DNA of 13,576 nucleotides. It comes from Apopatocola sp963628785 (GTDB lineage Bacteria; Bacillota; Clostridia; Oscillospirales; Oscillospiraceae). The stretch covers positions 1 through 13,576 of the forward strand of contig CAVGGQ010000054.1 in the NCBI GenBank assembly GCA_963628785.1, read 5' to 3'. Made by a program: the position numbers and the translations under genes. Shown here piece by piece: positions 6,696 through 13,503 of the stretch; the stretch's first letter is position 1; every line of letters starts with the position of its first letter. The notes under the pieces were generated by a model that was not told the origin of the DNA, did not search any database, and was given only the letters and a program-made list of their open reading frames with translations.

Positions 6696-7700
6696 TTATA
6701 TCTCAAAAGCTTCGTTGAGCTTTTTGAGGTGCTCTTTCATACGCTCTGCTGCGCTGTCGGGGGCGATGATGCGGATGTCGCCGGCGAAGCCGCAGATCCA
6801 GCCGAAGAACGGCTCGGACACCGCCACGGAAACGGTCACCGTGAAATATCCCTCACGGTCGGCGGGGACGAGGATCGCATCCGAGCCGAAGCGGTCAATG
6901 ACCGCACCGGAGAGCGTGTTGCGGCACTCGAGACGGATGCGCTCCGGCGTTCCGGAGAACATGCCGAAATGTGCATCGGTGTAGGTGGACATGTCGATGG
7001 CTTTGAACGCCTCGCGCCCGTCACGCTTTTCTTCCGTTACGTGCAGATCGAGAATTTTGTCCACGCGGAAGTGGCGGATCTCAGCGTGGCTGCTGTCGTA
7101 GCCGACGAGATAATAGTTCTCGTCGTCCCACAGCAGCGCATAGGGGGAAATGTCATACCACGCACCGCCTCGGCGGAGAATGCGCTTTCCGTGCGCATCG
7201 TAGCCGGTGTAGTGAAAGCGGATGCGGCGGTCGTCCTCAATGGCGGCGTGCAGGTCGTCCACAATGTAGTAAATGGACTCGTTCATCGTCTTGATGCGGT
7301 TTTTTACCCACACCTGACGGCGAAGCTCCTTGGCCTGATACATGCTCGTGAGCCGTTCAATCTTGGCGATGAGCTCGAGGGACTTTTTCCGCGTGATGAA
7401 GCGGGAGGACTGTATGCTGTCCACGAGAAGCCGCAGCTCCGGGAGCTGGAACTCGCGCTCACCGACAAACCAGCCGCGTTTGCCGCCGCTGCGCGCAAGG
7501 TTCACATCTACGCCGAATGTCCGCAGTGTCTCCATGTCGTCATAAAGACTCTTGCGCTCGGCGCTCACACCCTGACTTTCAAGATATGTGAGGATCTGCG
7601 CCGTGGAAGCCGGGTGCTCTTCATCGGTATTGCTTTCCAGATACTGCCGCAGCAGGAGCAGCTTGAGCTTCTGATTGGGGGCTTTCGACAAGGCACTCAT
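6696..7700 (-). CDS. WYL-domain transcriptional regulator
   Basis: A 334-residue regulator with three parts. An N-terminal helix-turn-helix of the HTH_11 type covers about 10-65 (KLKLLLLRQYLE, then the recognition region VSAERKSLYDDMETLR). A WYL ligand/nucleic-acid-binding domain covers about 140-215 (RFHYTGYD, WYDISPYALLWDDENYYLVGY, HFRVDKI), and a C-terminal WCX extension about 240-330. I start it at ATG 7700 (MSALSKAPNQK) rather than the longer frame from 7781, because the predicted transcription start near 7716 falls after that upstream codon. It is divergent from the cobamide operon and shares its 125-base control region, so it may regulate that operon and itself. Relatives respond to small molecules or nucleic acids; no ligand can be read from sequence. 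Confidence 0.9.
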   Translation of the reverse strand: MSALSKAPNQKLKLLLLRQYLESNTDEEHPASTAQILTYLESQGVSAERKSLYDDMETLRTFGVDVNLARSGGKRGWFVGEREFQLPELRLLVDSIQSSRFITRKKSLELIAKIERLTSMYQAKELRRQVWVKNRIKTMNESIYYIVDDLHAAIEDDRRIRFHYTGYDAHGKRILRRGGAWYDISPYALLWDDENYYLVGYDSSHAEIRHFRVDKILDLHVTEEKRDGREAFKAIDMSTYTDAHFGMFSGTPERIRLECRNTLSGAVIDRFGSDAILVPADREGYFTVTVSVAVSEPFFGWICGFAGDIRIIAPDSAAERMKEHLKKLNEAFEI

Positions 7701-7722
7701 CTCTCGAATATATTTGCCTGCT

Positions 7723-7751
7723 ATTATAATACCGAATCTTTTACAATGCAA
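7723..7751 (-). promoter_or_regulatory. Promoter of the WYL regulator gene
   Basis: On the minus strand, -35 TTGCAT (7751-7746) and a perfect -10 TATAAT (7728-7723) are 17 bases apart. The predicted start near 7716 leaves a leader of about 16 bases to ATG 7700. Confidence 0.7.
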
Positions 7752-7781
7752 TGGGGAAAAGAGATTGAATCTTGCGTGCAA
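7734..7781. promoter_or_regulatory. Direct repeats in the divergent control region
   Basis: GAATCTT occurs at 7734-7740 and again at 7767-7773, 33 bases apart (about three helical turns). Each copy is followed by TGCAA (7747-7751 and 7777-7781). The first copy overlaps the WYL promoter and the second the cobamide-operon promoter, as expected for a shared regulator site. The function is inferred. Confidence 0.35.
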
Positions 7782-7793
7782 AACGGTTATAAT
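7765..7793 (+). promoter_or_regulatory. Promoter of the cobamide-assembly operon
   Basis: -35 TTGAAT (7765-7770) and a perfect -10 TATAAT (7788-7793) are 17 bases apart. Transcription from about 7800 gives a leader of roughly 25 bases, far too short for a cobalamin riboswitch. Confidence 0.75.
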
Positions 7794-7825
7794 ACTATGG
7801 CAATTTGACGAAACGGAGCAAACGA

Positions 7826-8593
7826 ATGGAACGTCTCTTTTATTTATCCACCATTGCGTCCGATGCCGCCGAAACGGCGAGGCGGTACGGCCTGGGACTC
7901 GAGATCGCGGAGTACTGCACGGCTGTAAACATGGACGAGTATTTCCCGCAGACGGACGCGGCCGTGAGAGGGAAGATCCGCGGCACTGCGCACAAGACGC
8001 TCCACGCTCCCTTCAACGAGCTCTTTCCCTGCGCCATCGACCCGCGCGCGAGAGTACTTGCCGCCGACCGCTACCGCGAGGCCATCGAGCTTGCAAAGCA
8101 CTACGGCGCGGAAAAGGTCATCATCCACGGCGGCTACAACCCGCGCATCTACTATCCCATCTGGTACACCGAGCAGTCGGTCATATTCTGGAAAGAATTT
8201 CTGCGCACCGACCCGGGTGTGGACATCGTGCTCGAAAACGTGCTCGAAGAGGAACCGGAATACCTCGTTGATATCGTGCGCGGCACGGACAGCCCCCGCT
8301 TCGGTATCTGCCTTGATGTGGGGCATGTGAACGCCTACTCGCATGTGCCGCCTCTCGCTTGGGTGGAGCGCTGCGCACCGTACCTGCGGCACCTGCACAT
8401 CCACAACAATGACGGCTCGTGGGATTCGCACAGTGCCCTTAATGCGGGCACCATCCCGATGCGCGAGTGTATCGCCCTTGCGCACTCCCTCGCGCCGGAC
8501 GCCACATTCACTCTGGAATTACAGGAAAACACCACCGCCGGAGCCGCATGGCTCGCAGAGAACGGCTTTATCAAAGGAGAGATCTCACAATGA
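7826..8593 (+). CDS. Sugar-phosphate isomerase/AP-endonuclease-2-like TIM-barrel protein
   Basis: A 255-residue protein of the xylose-isomerase-like TIM-barrel superfamily (AP endonuclease 2 / sugar isomerase / epimerase). Metal-ligand candidates sit at strand ends in the expected order: H60, H101 in VIIHGGY, E137 in IVLENV, D164 and H167 in LDVGH, H191/H193 in HLHIHNNDG, H202 and E231 in LELQE. It is therefore probably an active metal enzyme on a sugar or sugar phosphate. The start is ATG 7826 with GGAG seven bases upstream; a TTG at 7805 lacks a ribosome site. It is the first gene of the operon and overlaps cobT by ATGA, so its substrate may be linked to alpha-ribazole or another cobamide precursor. 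I know of no assigned step for it, and a DNA-repair role cannot be excluded. Confidence 0.82.
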   Translation: MERLFYLSTIASDAAETARRYGLGLEIAEYCTAVNMDEYFPQTDAAVRGKIRGTAHKTLHAPFNELFPCAIDPRARVLAADRYREAIELAKHYGAEKVIIHGGYNPRIYYPIWYTEQSVIFWKEFLRTDPGVDIVLENVLEEEPEYLVDIVRGTDSPRFGICLDVGHVNAYSHVPPLAWVERCAPYLRHLHIHNNDGSWDSHSALNAGTIPMRECIALAHSLAPDATFTLELQENTTAGAAWLAENGFIKGEISQ

Positions 8594-9678
8594 CACTGCG
8601 GGACTGGATATCGAAGATCACGACGCCGGATGAGGCGGCCATGGAAGAAGCGCGCCGCCGTCAGGCGGAGCTTGCCAAACCTCCCGGAAGCCTCGGACGG
8701 CTCGAGGACCTCTCCGTGCAGCTCGCCGGCATCACCGGCCGGGTGCATAACCGTATCGGGAAAAAGCACCTTCTCGTGTTCGCCGCCGACAACGGCGTCG
8801 TAGACGAGGGCGTGTCGAGCGCACCGCGCTCCGTGACGCTCTCACAGACCGTCAACCTCACGCGCGGCAAGACCGGCGCGGCAACGCTCTGCCGCCACTT
8901 CGGCTGCGGCATCACGGTGTGCGATGTGGGCGTAGCCGCCGACATTCGCGAGGAGCGGGTGCTTGATCGCAAGATCGCCTACGGCACGCGCAACATTGCC
9001 CGCGAGAGCGCCATGACGCGCGAGCAGGCGGAGCGTGCCATCCTTACCGGCATCGAGCTCGCCGCCGAAACCCCGGCCGATGTGCTCGGCGTCGGCGAAA
9101 TGGGCATCGGCAACACGACGACATCCTCCGCCGTGCTCGCCGTGCTGCTCGGCGTTGCGCCCGAGACCGTGACCGGCCGCGGCGGCGGCGTGACGGACGA
9201 GGCGTTCGCCCGGAAAAAAGAGGTCATCCGCACTGCCATCGAGATCAACGCCCCCGACAAAAACGACGCGGTCGATGTGCTTGCCAAGGTCGGCGGATTC
9301 GATATTGCCGCCATGTGCGGCGCCTTTCTCGGCGCGGCGGCCACGCACCGCCCGGTCGTCATCGACGGCTTCATTTCTGCCGTGGCGGCACTGTGTGCCT
9401 GCCGCATCTGCCCGGATGTGCGCGCCTACCTCGTGCCAAGCCATGCTTCCTATGAGATCGGCTACCGCCTTGCCATGCAGGAGATGCACCTGGAGCCGAT
9501 GCTCCTTCTGCAGATGCGCCTCGGCGAGGGCAGCGGCTGCCCGCTCGCCTTCGAGATCCTCAACGCCGCCTGCGCCGTCATTAATGACATGGCGACCTTT
9601 GACGAGGCCGGCATCGACGACGGCTATCTCGACGAGATCCGTGAGGGCGATAAATTCACCGTGGAGGGTGCACAATGA
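8590..9678 (+). CDS. cobT: Nicotinate-nucleotide:dimethylbenzimidazole phosphoribosyltransferase
   Basis: CobT transfers phosphoribose from nicotinate mononucleotide to the lower-ligand base (5,6-dimethylbenzimidazole or another base), giving alpha-ribazole phosphate for the nucleotide loop of cobamides. The 362 residues match the family's size. Hallmarks are LAKPPGSLGRLE (about 28-39), VFAADNGVVDEGVS, VGEMGIGNTTTSS (168-180, with E170), VTGRGGGVTDE, and GEGSGCPLAF (312-321), whose E313 corresponds to the catalytic glutamate (Glu317 in the Salmonella enzyme). It is cytosolic. The start ATG 8590 overlaps the preceding stop, and its own stop overlaps the next start, implying translational coupling. 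Which base it activates cannot be read from the sequence; no dimethylbenzimidazole synthesis gene is in the window. Confidence 0.96.
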   Translation: MTLRDWISKITTPDEAAMEEARRRQAELAKPPGSLGRLEDLSVQLAGITGRVHNRIGKKHLLVFAADNGVVDEGVSSAPRSVTLSQTVNLTRGKTGAATLCRHFGCGITVCDVGVAADIREERVLDRKIAYGTRNIARESAMTREQAERAILTGIELAAETPADVLGVGEMGIGNTTTSSAVLAVLLGVAPETVTGRGGGVTDEAFARKKEVIRTAIEINAPDKNDAVDVLAKVGGFDIAAMCGAFLGAAATHRPVVIDGFISAVAALCACRICPDVRAYLVPSHASYEIGYRLAMQEMHLEPMLLLQMRLGEGSGCPLAFEILNAACAVINDMATFDEAGIDDGYLDEIREGDKFTVEGAQ

Positions 9679-10220
9679 AGATTTTCCTCTCCGGCGGCGC
9701 GAAGAACGGCAAATCCTCTCTCGCGCAGGAGCTTGCCGTGCACCTCGCCGCAGGCGGCACGCATTACTATGTCGCCACGATGATATCGACGGACGCCGAA
9801 GACGATGAGCGCATCCGCCGCCATGTCGCCGACCGCGCGGGAATGGGCTTCGAGACCGTGGAGTGCCCCCGGAGCATCCTCTCGTGCCTCGAGAGCACCG
9901 ACCGGAACGGCGTGTACCTTCTCGACAGCGTGACGGCACTGCTCCAAAACGAAATGTTCCCGCCCGAAAAGGGCTGGGCACTCGACCTCGCCGCCGCAGA
10001 GCGGTGCGCGAAGGAACTTACGGAATTCGTCCGCAGTGTGAAAAGCGCCGTGCTCGTGAGCGATTATATCTACGGTGACGCCGAACACTACGACGAAACG
10101 ACCGAACAATACCGCCGTGCACTTGCCGACATCGACCGTATGCTCGCGCGCGAGTGCGACACGGTCGTGGAGCTCGCCGCCGCGCGGCGCATCATCCATA
10201 AGGGGGCGCTGCCGCTGTGA
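9675..10220 (+). CDS. cobU: CobU-family adenosylcobinamide kinase/guanylyltransferase (long paralogue)
   Basis: A 181-residue P-loop protein of the CobU/CobP family, which phosphorylates adenosylcobinamide and then transfers GMP to it. The P-loop GGAKNGKS is at 7-14. HYYVATM and DERIRRHVADR follow; H50 aligns with the histidine guanylated in the Salmonella enzyme (His46). LLDSVTALLQNEMF covers the next conserved block. Unlike classical CobU, the strand motif that normally reads TNEVGxGxVP is replaced by VSDYIYG (about 128-134), and the tail is divergent. A second, shorter CobU-family gene 750 bases downstream keeps that missing block. The two may divide the reactions or form a mixed complex. 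It overlaps cobT and cobS by four bases each. Confidence 0.88.
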   Translation: MKIFLSGGAKNGKSSLAQELAVHLAAGGTHYYVATMISTDAEDDERIRRHVADRAGMGFETVECPRSILSCLESTDRNGVYLLDSVTALLQNEMFPPEKGWALDLAAAERCAKELTEFVRSVKSAVLVSDYIYGDAEHYDETTEQYRRALADIDRMLARECDTVVELAAARRIIHKGALPL

Positions 10221-10957
10221 AACGCTATTTCCATGCGCTGCTCATGTGCCGCAGCATGTTCTGCGCCATTCCGTGCGCTTGGCACACCTGGGACGAGGAC
10301 GCACGCGATAAAATGCTGCTCTTTCTTCCGGTCGTCGGGCTGGAGATCGGCCTCCTCTGGGCGCTGCTCGCTCTGCTCTGCCGGTATCTCTCACTTCCTG
10401 CAGCTGTGACGGGCGTTGTGCTCGGCGCGTATCCGTTCATTGCGACGGGCTTTATCCACCTCGACGGCTTCATGGATGTGACCGACGCCGTGCGCTCCTG
10501 CCGCGATCTGGCGCGGCGGCGCGAAATTTTGAAAGATTCGTACGTGGGGAGCTTCGCGGTCATCGGCATCGTGCTGCTCGCTCTGTGCCAGACGGCGCTT
10601 TTCGCCTCGGCGAAGGATACCGCAAATGTGTGGACGCTCCTGCTGCTGCCGGCCGTGAGCCGCTGCGGCTCTGCGCTCGCCGTAACGATCCTCCCGCCGA
10701 TGTCCACGAGCCAGTACGCCGCGCATAAAAAACCGCGCTCGCACATTGTCGTGCTGTGTGTGCAGCTTGCCGTGTACCTTACGGCAGGCTTCCTGCTCGG
10801 GTGGAGATCGGGACTGGCGCTTGTCGGGTGCATGTGCGGCTTCGCCCTCGCCCTGCGCAAGGCCTACCGCTCGCTCGAGGGCATGAACGGCGACATCTCC
10901 GGCTACTCGCTCACGCTCGCGGAGCTGTGCGGCGCGGCGGTCTGGGCACTACTGTAA
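10217..10957 (+). CDS. cobS: Adenosylcobinamide-GDP ribazoletransferase (cobalamin synthase)
   Basis: CobS is the integral-membrane enzyme joining adenosylcobinamide-GDP with alpha-ribazole (or its phosphate) to give the finished cobamide or its phosphate. The protein has 246 residues and five to seven hydrophobic segments. The family signature HLDGFMDVTDA (81-91) matches the conserved HLDGxxDxxDG metal-binding region, and SRCGSALAV, the SYVGSFAVIGIVLLAL segment and the C-terminal GDISGYSLTLAEL also fit. It starts with GTG, forming GTGA with the upstream stop, so translation is coupled to the CobU-like gene. It stops 14 bases before the next start. Confidence 0.95.
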   Translation: MKRYFHALLMCRSMFCAIPCAWHTWDEDARDKMLLFLPVVGLEIGLLWALLALLCRYLSLPAAVTGVVLGAYPFIATGFIHLDGFMDVTDAVRSCRDLARRREILKDSYVGSFAVIGIVLLALCQTALFASAKDTANVWTLLLLPAVSRCGSALAVTILPPMSTSQYAAHKKPRSHIVVLCVQLAVYLTAGFLLGWRSGLALVGCMCGFALALRKAYRSLEGMNGDISGYSLTLAELCGAAVWALL

Positions 10958-10971
10958 GGGGGACAATGACT

Positions 10972-11346
10972 ATGATCTTTATCATCGGCGGCGCGTATCA
11001 GGGCAAAACCGATTTCGCGCGCAAAACGTTCGCTCTCACGGACGCGGACATCTATACCTGCACGGGGGAGGAGCCGGACTTCTCGCACCGCTGTATCGAC
11101 AATCTCGAAAACTTCACGCTCGCGTGCACGCAGAAAGGCACCGACCCGACGGACTATTTCCGCGCACACCGCGACGAGTGGGAAAACCGCATCTTCATCT
11201 GCCGCGATATGTTCTGCGGCGTCGTTCCGCTGGACGCGCAGACGCGCGTATGGCGGCAGGATACCGGCCGTCTCACGCAATACCTCAGCCGCGAGGCCGA
11301 GCGCGTGAGCCGCATTTTCTGCGGACTGGAGCAGCGCCTCAAATGA
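10972..11346 (+). CDS. Short CobU-family protein (second paralogue)
   Basis: A 124-residue protein with the CobU P-loop GGAYQGKT (6-13). Its C-terminal half is closely CobU-like: IFICRDMFCGVVPLDAQTR, RQDTGRLTQYLS, ERVSRIFCGLEQRLK, equivalent to TNEVGxGxVPxxxxxR...GxxNQ...GxxxxxK of the classical enzyme. The middle region with the guanylated histidine and the DxRI-HxxxR block is absent; only H39 in FSHR remains. The family's usual length is about 180, so this is a shortened form that probably binds nucleotide and adenosylcobinamide, perhaps as the kinase. I chose ATG 10972, nine bases after GGGGG; ATG 10966 is only three bases from it and less likely. It overlaps the phosphatase gene by ATGA. 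Confidence 0.85.
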   Translation: MIFIIGGAYQGKTDFARKTFALTDADIYTCTGEEPDFSHRCIDNLENFTLACTQKGTDPTDYFRAHRDEWENRIFICRDMFCGVVPLDAQTRVWRQDTGRLTQYLSREAERVSRIFCGLEQRLK

Positions 11347-11894
11347 AGCTCACACTCATCCGCCACGGCATGACCGAGGCGAACGAACAGCATCTCTACT
11401 GCGGCAGCACCGACCTGCCGCTCTCCGAAAAGGGGCGCGAGGCGCTGCACCGCGTGCAGAACTTTGACCCGGCGGCACGGTATATTTCGAGCGGCATGCG
11501 CCGCTGCAGCGAAACGCTCATTGCCCTCTTCGGCGATGTGCCGTATGAGACAGAGCCGGACTTCCGCGAAGTGGATTTCGGCGATTTCGAGATGAAAAGC
11601 TATGCGCAGCTCAAGGACGCCCCGGCGTACCAAACATGGCTCACCGGCGATAACGAGAGCAATGTCCCGCCGCACGGCGAGAGCGGAAAAGCCATGACCG
11701 AGCGGGCTCTTCGCGCCCTCGAGCGCGTGAGAGCGGACGGACGCGACGCCGTCATCGTGACGCACGGCGGAGTCATCGCCGCCGTGATGGCGCATCTCTT
11801 CCCGGAAGAGAACAGATCGCGCTACGAATGGCAGAGCGAAAACGGCGGCGGCTATGTGATCGAAAACGGGGAATATACGCGCTTTTCGCCTTGA
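11343..11894 (+). CDS. cobC: Histidine phosphatase, probable alpha-ribazole phosphatase
   Basis: A 183-residue phosphoglycerate-mutase-like histidine phosphatase. LIRHGMTEAN places the phospho-accepting H8 in the RHG motif. YISSGMRRCSETL, FREVDFGDFE (E76 as likely proton donor) and VTHGGVIAAV (H141) complete the active site. In a cobamide cluster this family normally removes the 5'-phosphate from alpha-ribazole phosphate or from cobalamin phosphate (CobC). The position as last gene, overlapping its neighbour, supports that role; sequence alone would also permit a general sugar-phosphate phosphatase. No terminator follows before the next promoter, whose -35 overlaps this gene's stop codon. Confidence 0.87.
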   Translation: MKLTLIRHGMTEANEQHLYCGSTDLPLSEKGREALHRVQNFDPAARYISSGMRRCSETLIALFGDVPYETEPDFREVDFGDFEMKSYAQLKDAPAYQTWLTGDNESNVPPHGESGKAMTERALRALERVRADGRDAVIVTHGGVIAAVMAHLFPEENRSRYEWQSENGGGYVIENGEYTRFSP

Positions 11895-11919
11895 AAAGAG
11901 TGCGCTTTGCCGCTATAAT
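11891..11919 (+). promoter_or_regulatory. Promoter placing transcription start at the next ATG
   Basis: -35 TTGAAA (11891-11896) and a perfect -10 TATAAT (11914-11919) are exactly 17 bases apart. Only six bases separate the -10 from the ATG at 11926, so RNA should begin at or within a base or two of the start codon. The -35 overlaps the phosphatase stop codon (11892-11894). Confidence 0.75.
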
Positions 11920-11925
11920 AATTCT

Positions 11926-12525
11926 ATGAATGTTTATGTACTGGATGTCACGCCGCTCGCCAGGCGGGAGCGCGCGGCACTCGCCGTTCTCACGCCGGAG
12001 CGCCGAGCCAAGGCCGAGCGTATCTGCCGCGCGGACGCGCGCCTTCGCAGCATCGGCACGGGACTTCTCCTGCGCATGGCAGGCCTTACGGACGGCATCC
12101 GCTTCGGCGAGTTCGGCAAGCCGGTTATTCCGGGCGGGTCGGAATTTTCCCTCACGCACAGCGGAAACTTTGCGGCGCTCGCCGTGAACAATGCGCCCGT
12201 GGGGCTTGACATTGAAACGATCGCCCCGGTGCGCCGCGCCGCGGAGCGCGCTCTCACGCCGGAGGAGCGGGAGTACATGACCGGAGACTGCGAACGGCGC
12301 TTTGCGTATCTCTGGACGCGCAAGGAGGCCGTGCTCAAGTGTACCGGCGCAGGGCTATCGAAGCCCATGAACGCCTTTTCCGTGCTCGACGGGAGCGCGG
12401 AGCTTGACGGCAAACGGTATTCGCTCTTTTCCGTTGAAATGAAAAACGTCGTTCTCTCCGCCGCCGTGCGGGGAGACGATGCGGCCTTTGCGCCGCAGTT
12501 CGTATCACTCAATGAATTGCTGTAA
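11926..12525 (+). CDS. Sfp-type 4'-phosphopantetheinyl transferase
   Basis: This enzyme moves phosphopantetheine from coenzyme A to a serine of carrier proteins for fatty-acid, polyketide or nonribosomal-peptide synthesis. The 199 residues carry the family motifs in order: FGKPVIPG (63-70), FSLTHSG (74-80, H78), GLDIET (93-98, metal ligands D95 and E97) and WTRKEAVLKCTG (130-141, E134 and K138). The ATG is firm because MNVYVLD is the typical family start, yet no ribosome site precedes it and the promoter implies a leaderless transcript. Readthrough from the cobamide operon is also possible, since no terminator separates them. No carrier protein or synthase is in the window; the immediate partner is the hydrolase-like gene 16 bases downstream. 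Confidence 0.93.
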   Translation: MNVYVLDVTPLARRERAALAVLTPERRAKAERICRADARLRSIGTGLLLRMAGLTDGIRFGEFGKPVIPGGSEFSLTHSGNFAALAVNNAPVGLDIETIAPVRRAAERALTPEEREYMTGDCERRFAYLWTRKEAVLKCTGAGLSKPMNAFSVLDGSAELDGKRYSLFSVEMKNVVLSAAVRGDDAAFAPQFVSLNELL

Positions 12526-12541
12526 GAACGGAGGAACGCGC

Positions 12542-13405
12542 ATGAAACTCAAGGAAACCGGAAAGATCGGCGGCAGCTTCATCCTGCTCTGGCCGGAAGC
12601 CGGCACCGCCGTCGAGACGGCCGCACCCATCCGCGCTCTCGAGCAGAACTACCGCATGCTCGTGCCGGAATTCACGCAGGAGGAGACAGCCGAACAGCGC
12701 ATTGCCGACGTGGAGCGCGAGCTCCTCAAGTCGTACGACGGCCGCATCCGCGGCGCCTACGGCCTGCGCTCGGGCGGCACGGAGCTTCTCGCCATGCTCG
12801 CGCAAGGCCGCATCCGCGTGCGGACGGTCATCGTCGAAGGCTCGGTCGATGTCCCGGCTGATGGGCTCAAGGCGTTTACCGGCACACTTTTCCACTGGAA
12901 GGGCAGCCGCGACAAGGCGGCAAAAAAATCGTGCGAAGCCCTCCGCCGCTCGTTCCCCGCACTCCGCACGCTCACGATGAAAAAGCTCAAAGCTGGGCAG
13001 AATTTCTGCCTCATCCGCTCGGATATCATGCTCAAACGGATCGAAACGGCCTTCGGCAGCGCGGGCACGGTGCGCGTGAGCACCCTCGTGCCGCAGAGCA
13101 CGGCACTCGTGTGGCGCCACATCAACCGCCGCCCGGCGGGCAATAAGGCACTCTCGGCTCTCAAAACCATGGAACCGCTCCGCCGCACCGACGAGGATCA
13201 CACCCAGATCATCGATGGCAGCGTCTCGGGCGTACCGCTCTGGAGCCATATGACGCGTGTGGAGCCGTGCGGCGACTTCGGCACGGTGTGCATCGATCAG
13301 GTCGAGATCTCTGCCGGACCGCTTACTCCGGCTGCGGCGAAAGCGGCAGCCGTTTATCTTAAAGCGGTGCAGAAGCACAGAAATCGGCAAATGCGAAAAG
13401 AATGA
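12542..13405 (+). CDS. Degenerate alpha/beta-hydrolase-like protein with C-terminal SRPBCC-like domain
   Basis: A 287-residue protein I read as two fused parts. Residues about 8-170 follow an alpha/beta-hydrolase outline: GSFILLWPEAG, a helix, YRMLVPEF, then GAYGLRSGGTELLAMLA (71-87), where the nucleophile elbow GxSxG reads GLRSG with Arg76 at the serine position. VRTVIVEGSVD and the late helix fit the fold. Residues about 175-287 resemble an SRPBCC/polyketide-cyclase-like ligand pocket: TVRVSTLVPQSTALVWRHI, IIDGSVSGVPLWSHMTRVEP, GTVCIDQVEI and a long terminal helix. If so, it probably binds rather than hydrolyses a ligand. GGAGG lies seven bases before the ATG. It is co-transcribed with the phosphopantetheinyl transferase, 16 bases apart. 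The domain reading is from memory of family patterns and is uncertain. Confidence 0.6.
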   Translation: MKLKETGKIGGSFILLWPEAGTAVETAAPIRALEQNYRMLVPEFTQEETAEQRIADVERELLKSYDGRIRGAYGLRSGGTELLAMLAQGRIRVRTVIVEGSVDVPADGLKAFTGTLFHWKGSRDKAAKKSCEALRRSFPALRTLTMKKLKAGQNFCLIRSDIMLKRIETAFGSAGTVRVSTLVPQSTALVWRHINRRPAGNKALSALKTMEPLRRTDEDHTQIIDGSVSGVPLWSHMTRVEPCGDFGTVCIDQVEISAGPLTPAAAKAAAVYLKAVQKHRNRQMRKE

Positions 13406-13413
13406 TGCTTTTT

Positions 13414-13453
13414 AAAAAATTTGGGAACAGATGATTTGTTTCCAAATTTTTTT
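13414..13453 (+). terminator. Strong intrinsic terminator
   Basis: AAAAAATTTGGGAAC (13414-13428) pairs with its complement at 13438-13452 (one G-T pair) around a nine-base loop, ending in seven T residues. It begins nine bases after the hydrolase-like gene stop. The flanking A-run would also let it work in the opposite direction. Confidence 0.85.
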
Positions 13454-13474
13454 CACCTATTTGTACGTTTTCTC

Positions 13475-13503
13475 TTGAAAGTTCCCCTCTTGAGGTTTAT
13501 AAT
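13475..13503 (+). promoter_or_regulatory. Strong promoter at the right edge
   Basis: -35 TTGAAA (13475-13480) and a perfect -10 TATAAT (13498-13503) are 17 bases apart. A small palindrome CCTC-TT-GAGG (13486-13495) lies in the spacer. Transcription would begin near 13510 and run out of the window; the 67 bases beyond hold no convincing start codon with a ribosome site. Confidence 0.65.

Noticed and set aside
7701..7781. N-terminal extension of the WYL regulator from ATG 7781
   Set aside because: The promoter's -10 lies inside that extension, so the RNA would start downstream of the codon; the extra 27 residues look non-coding.
7700..7826. Cobalamin riboswitch before the cob operon
   Set aside because: The leader is about 25 bases and the whole gap is 125 bases with no B12-box-like sequence.
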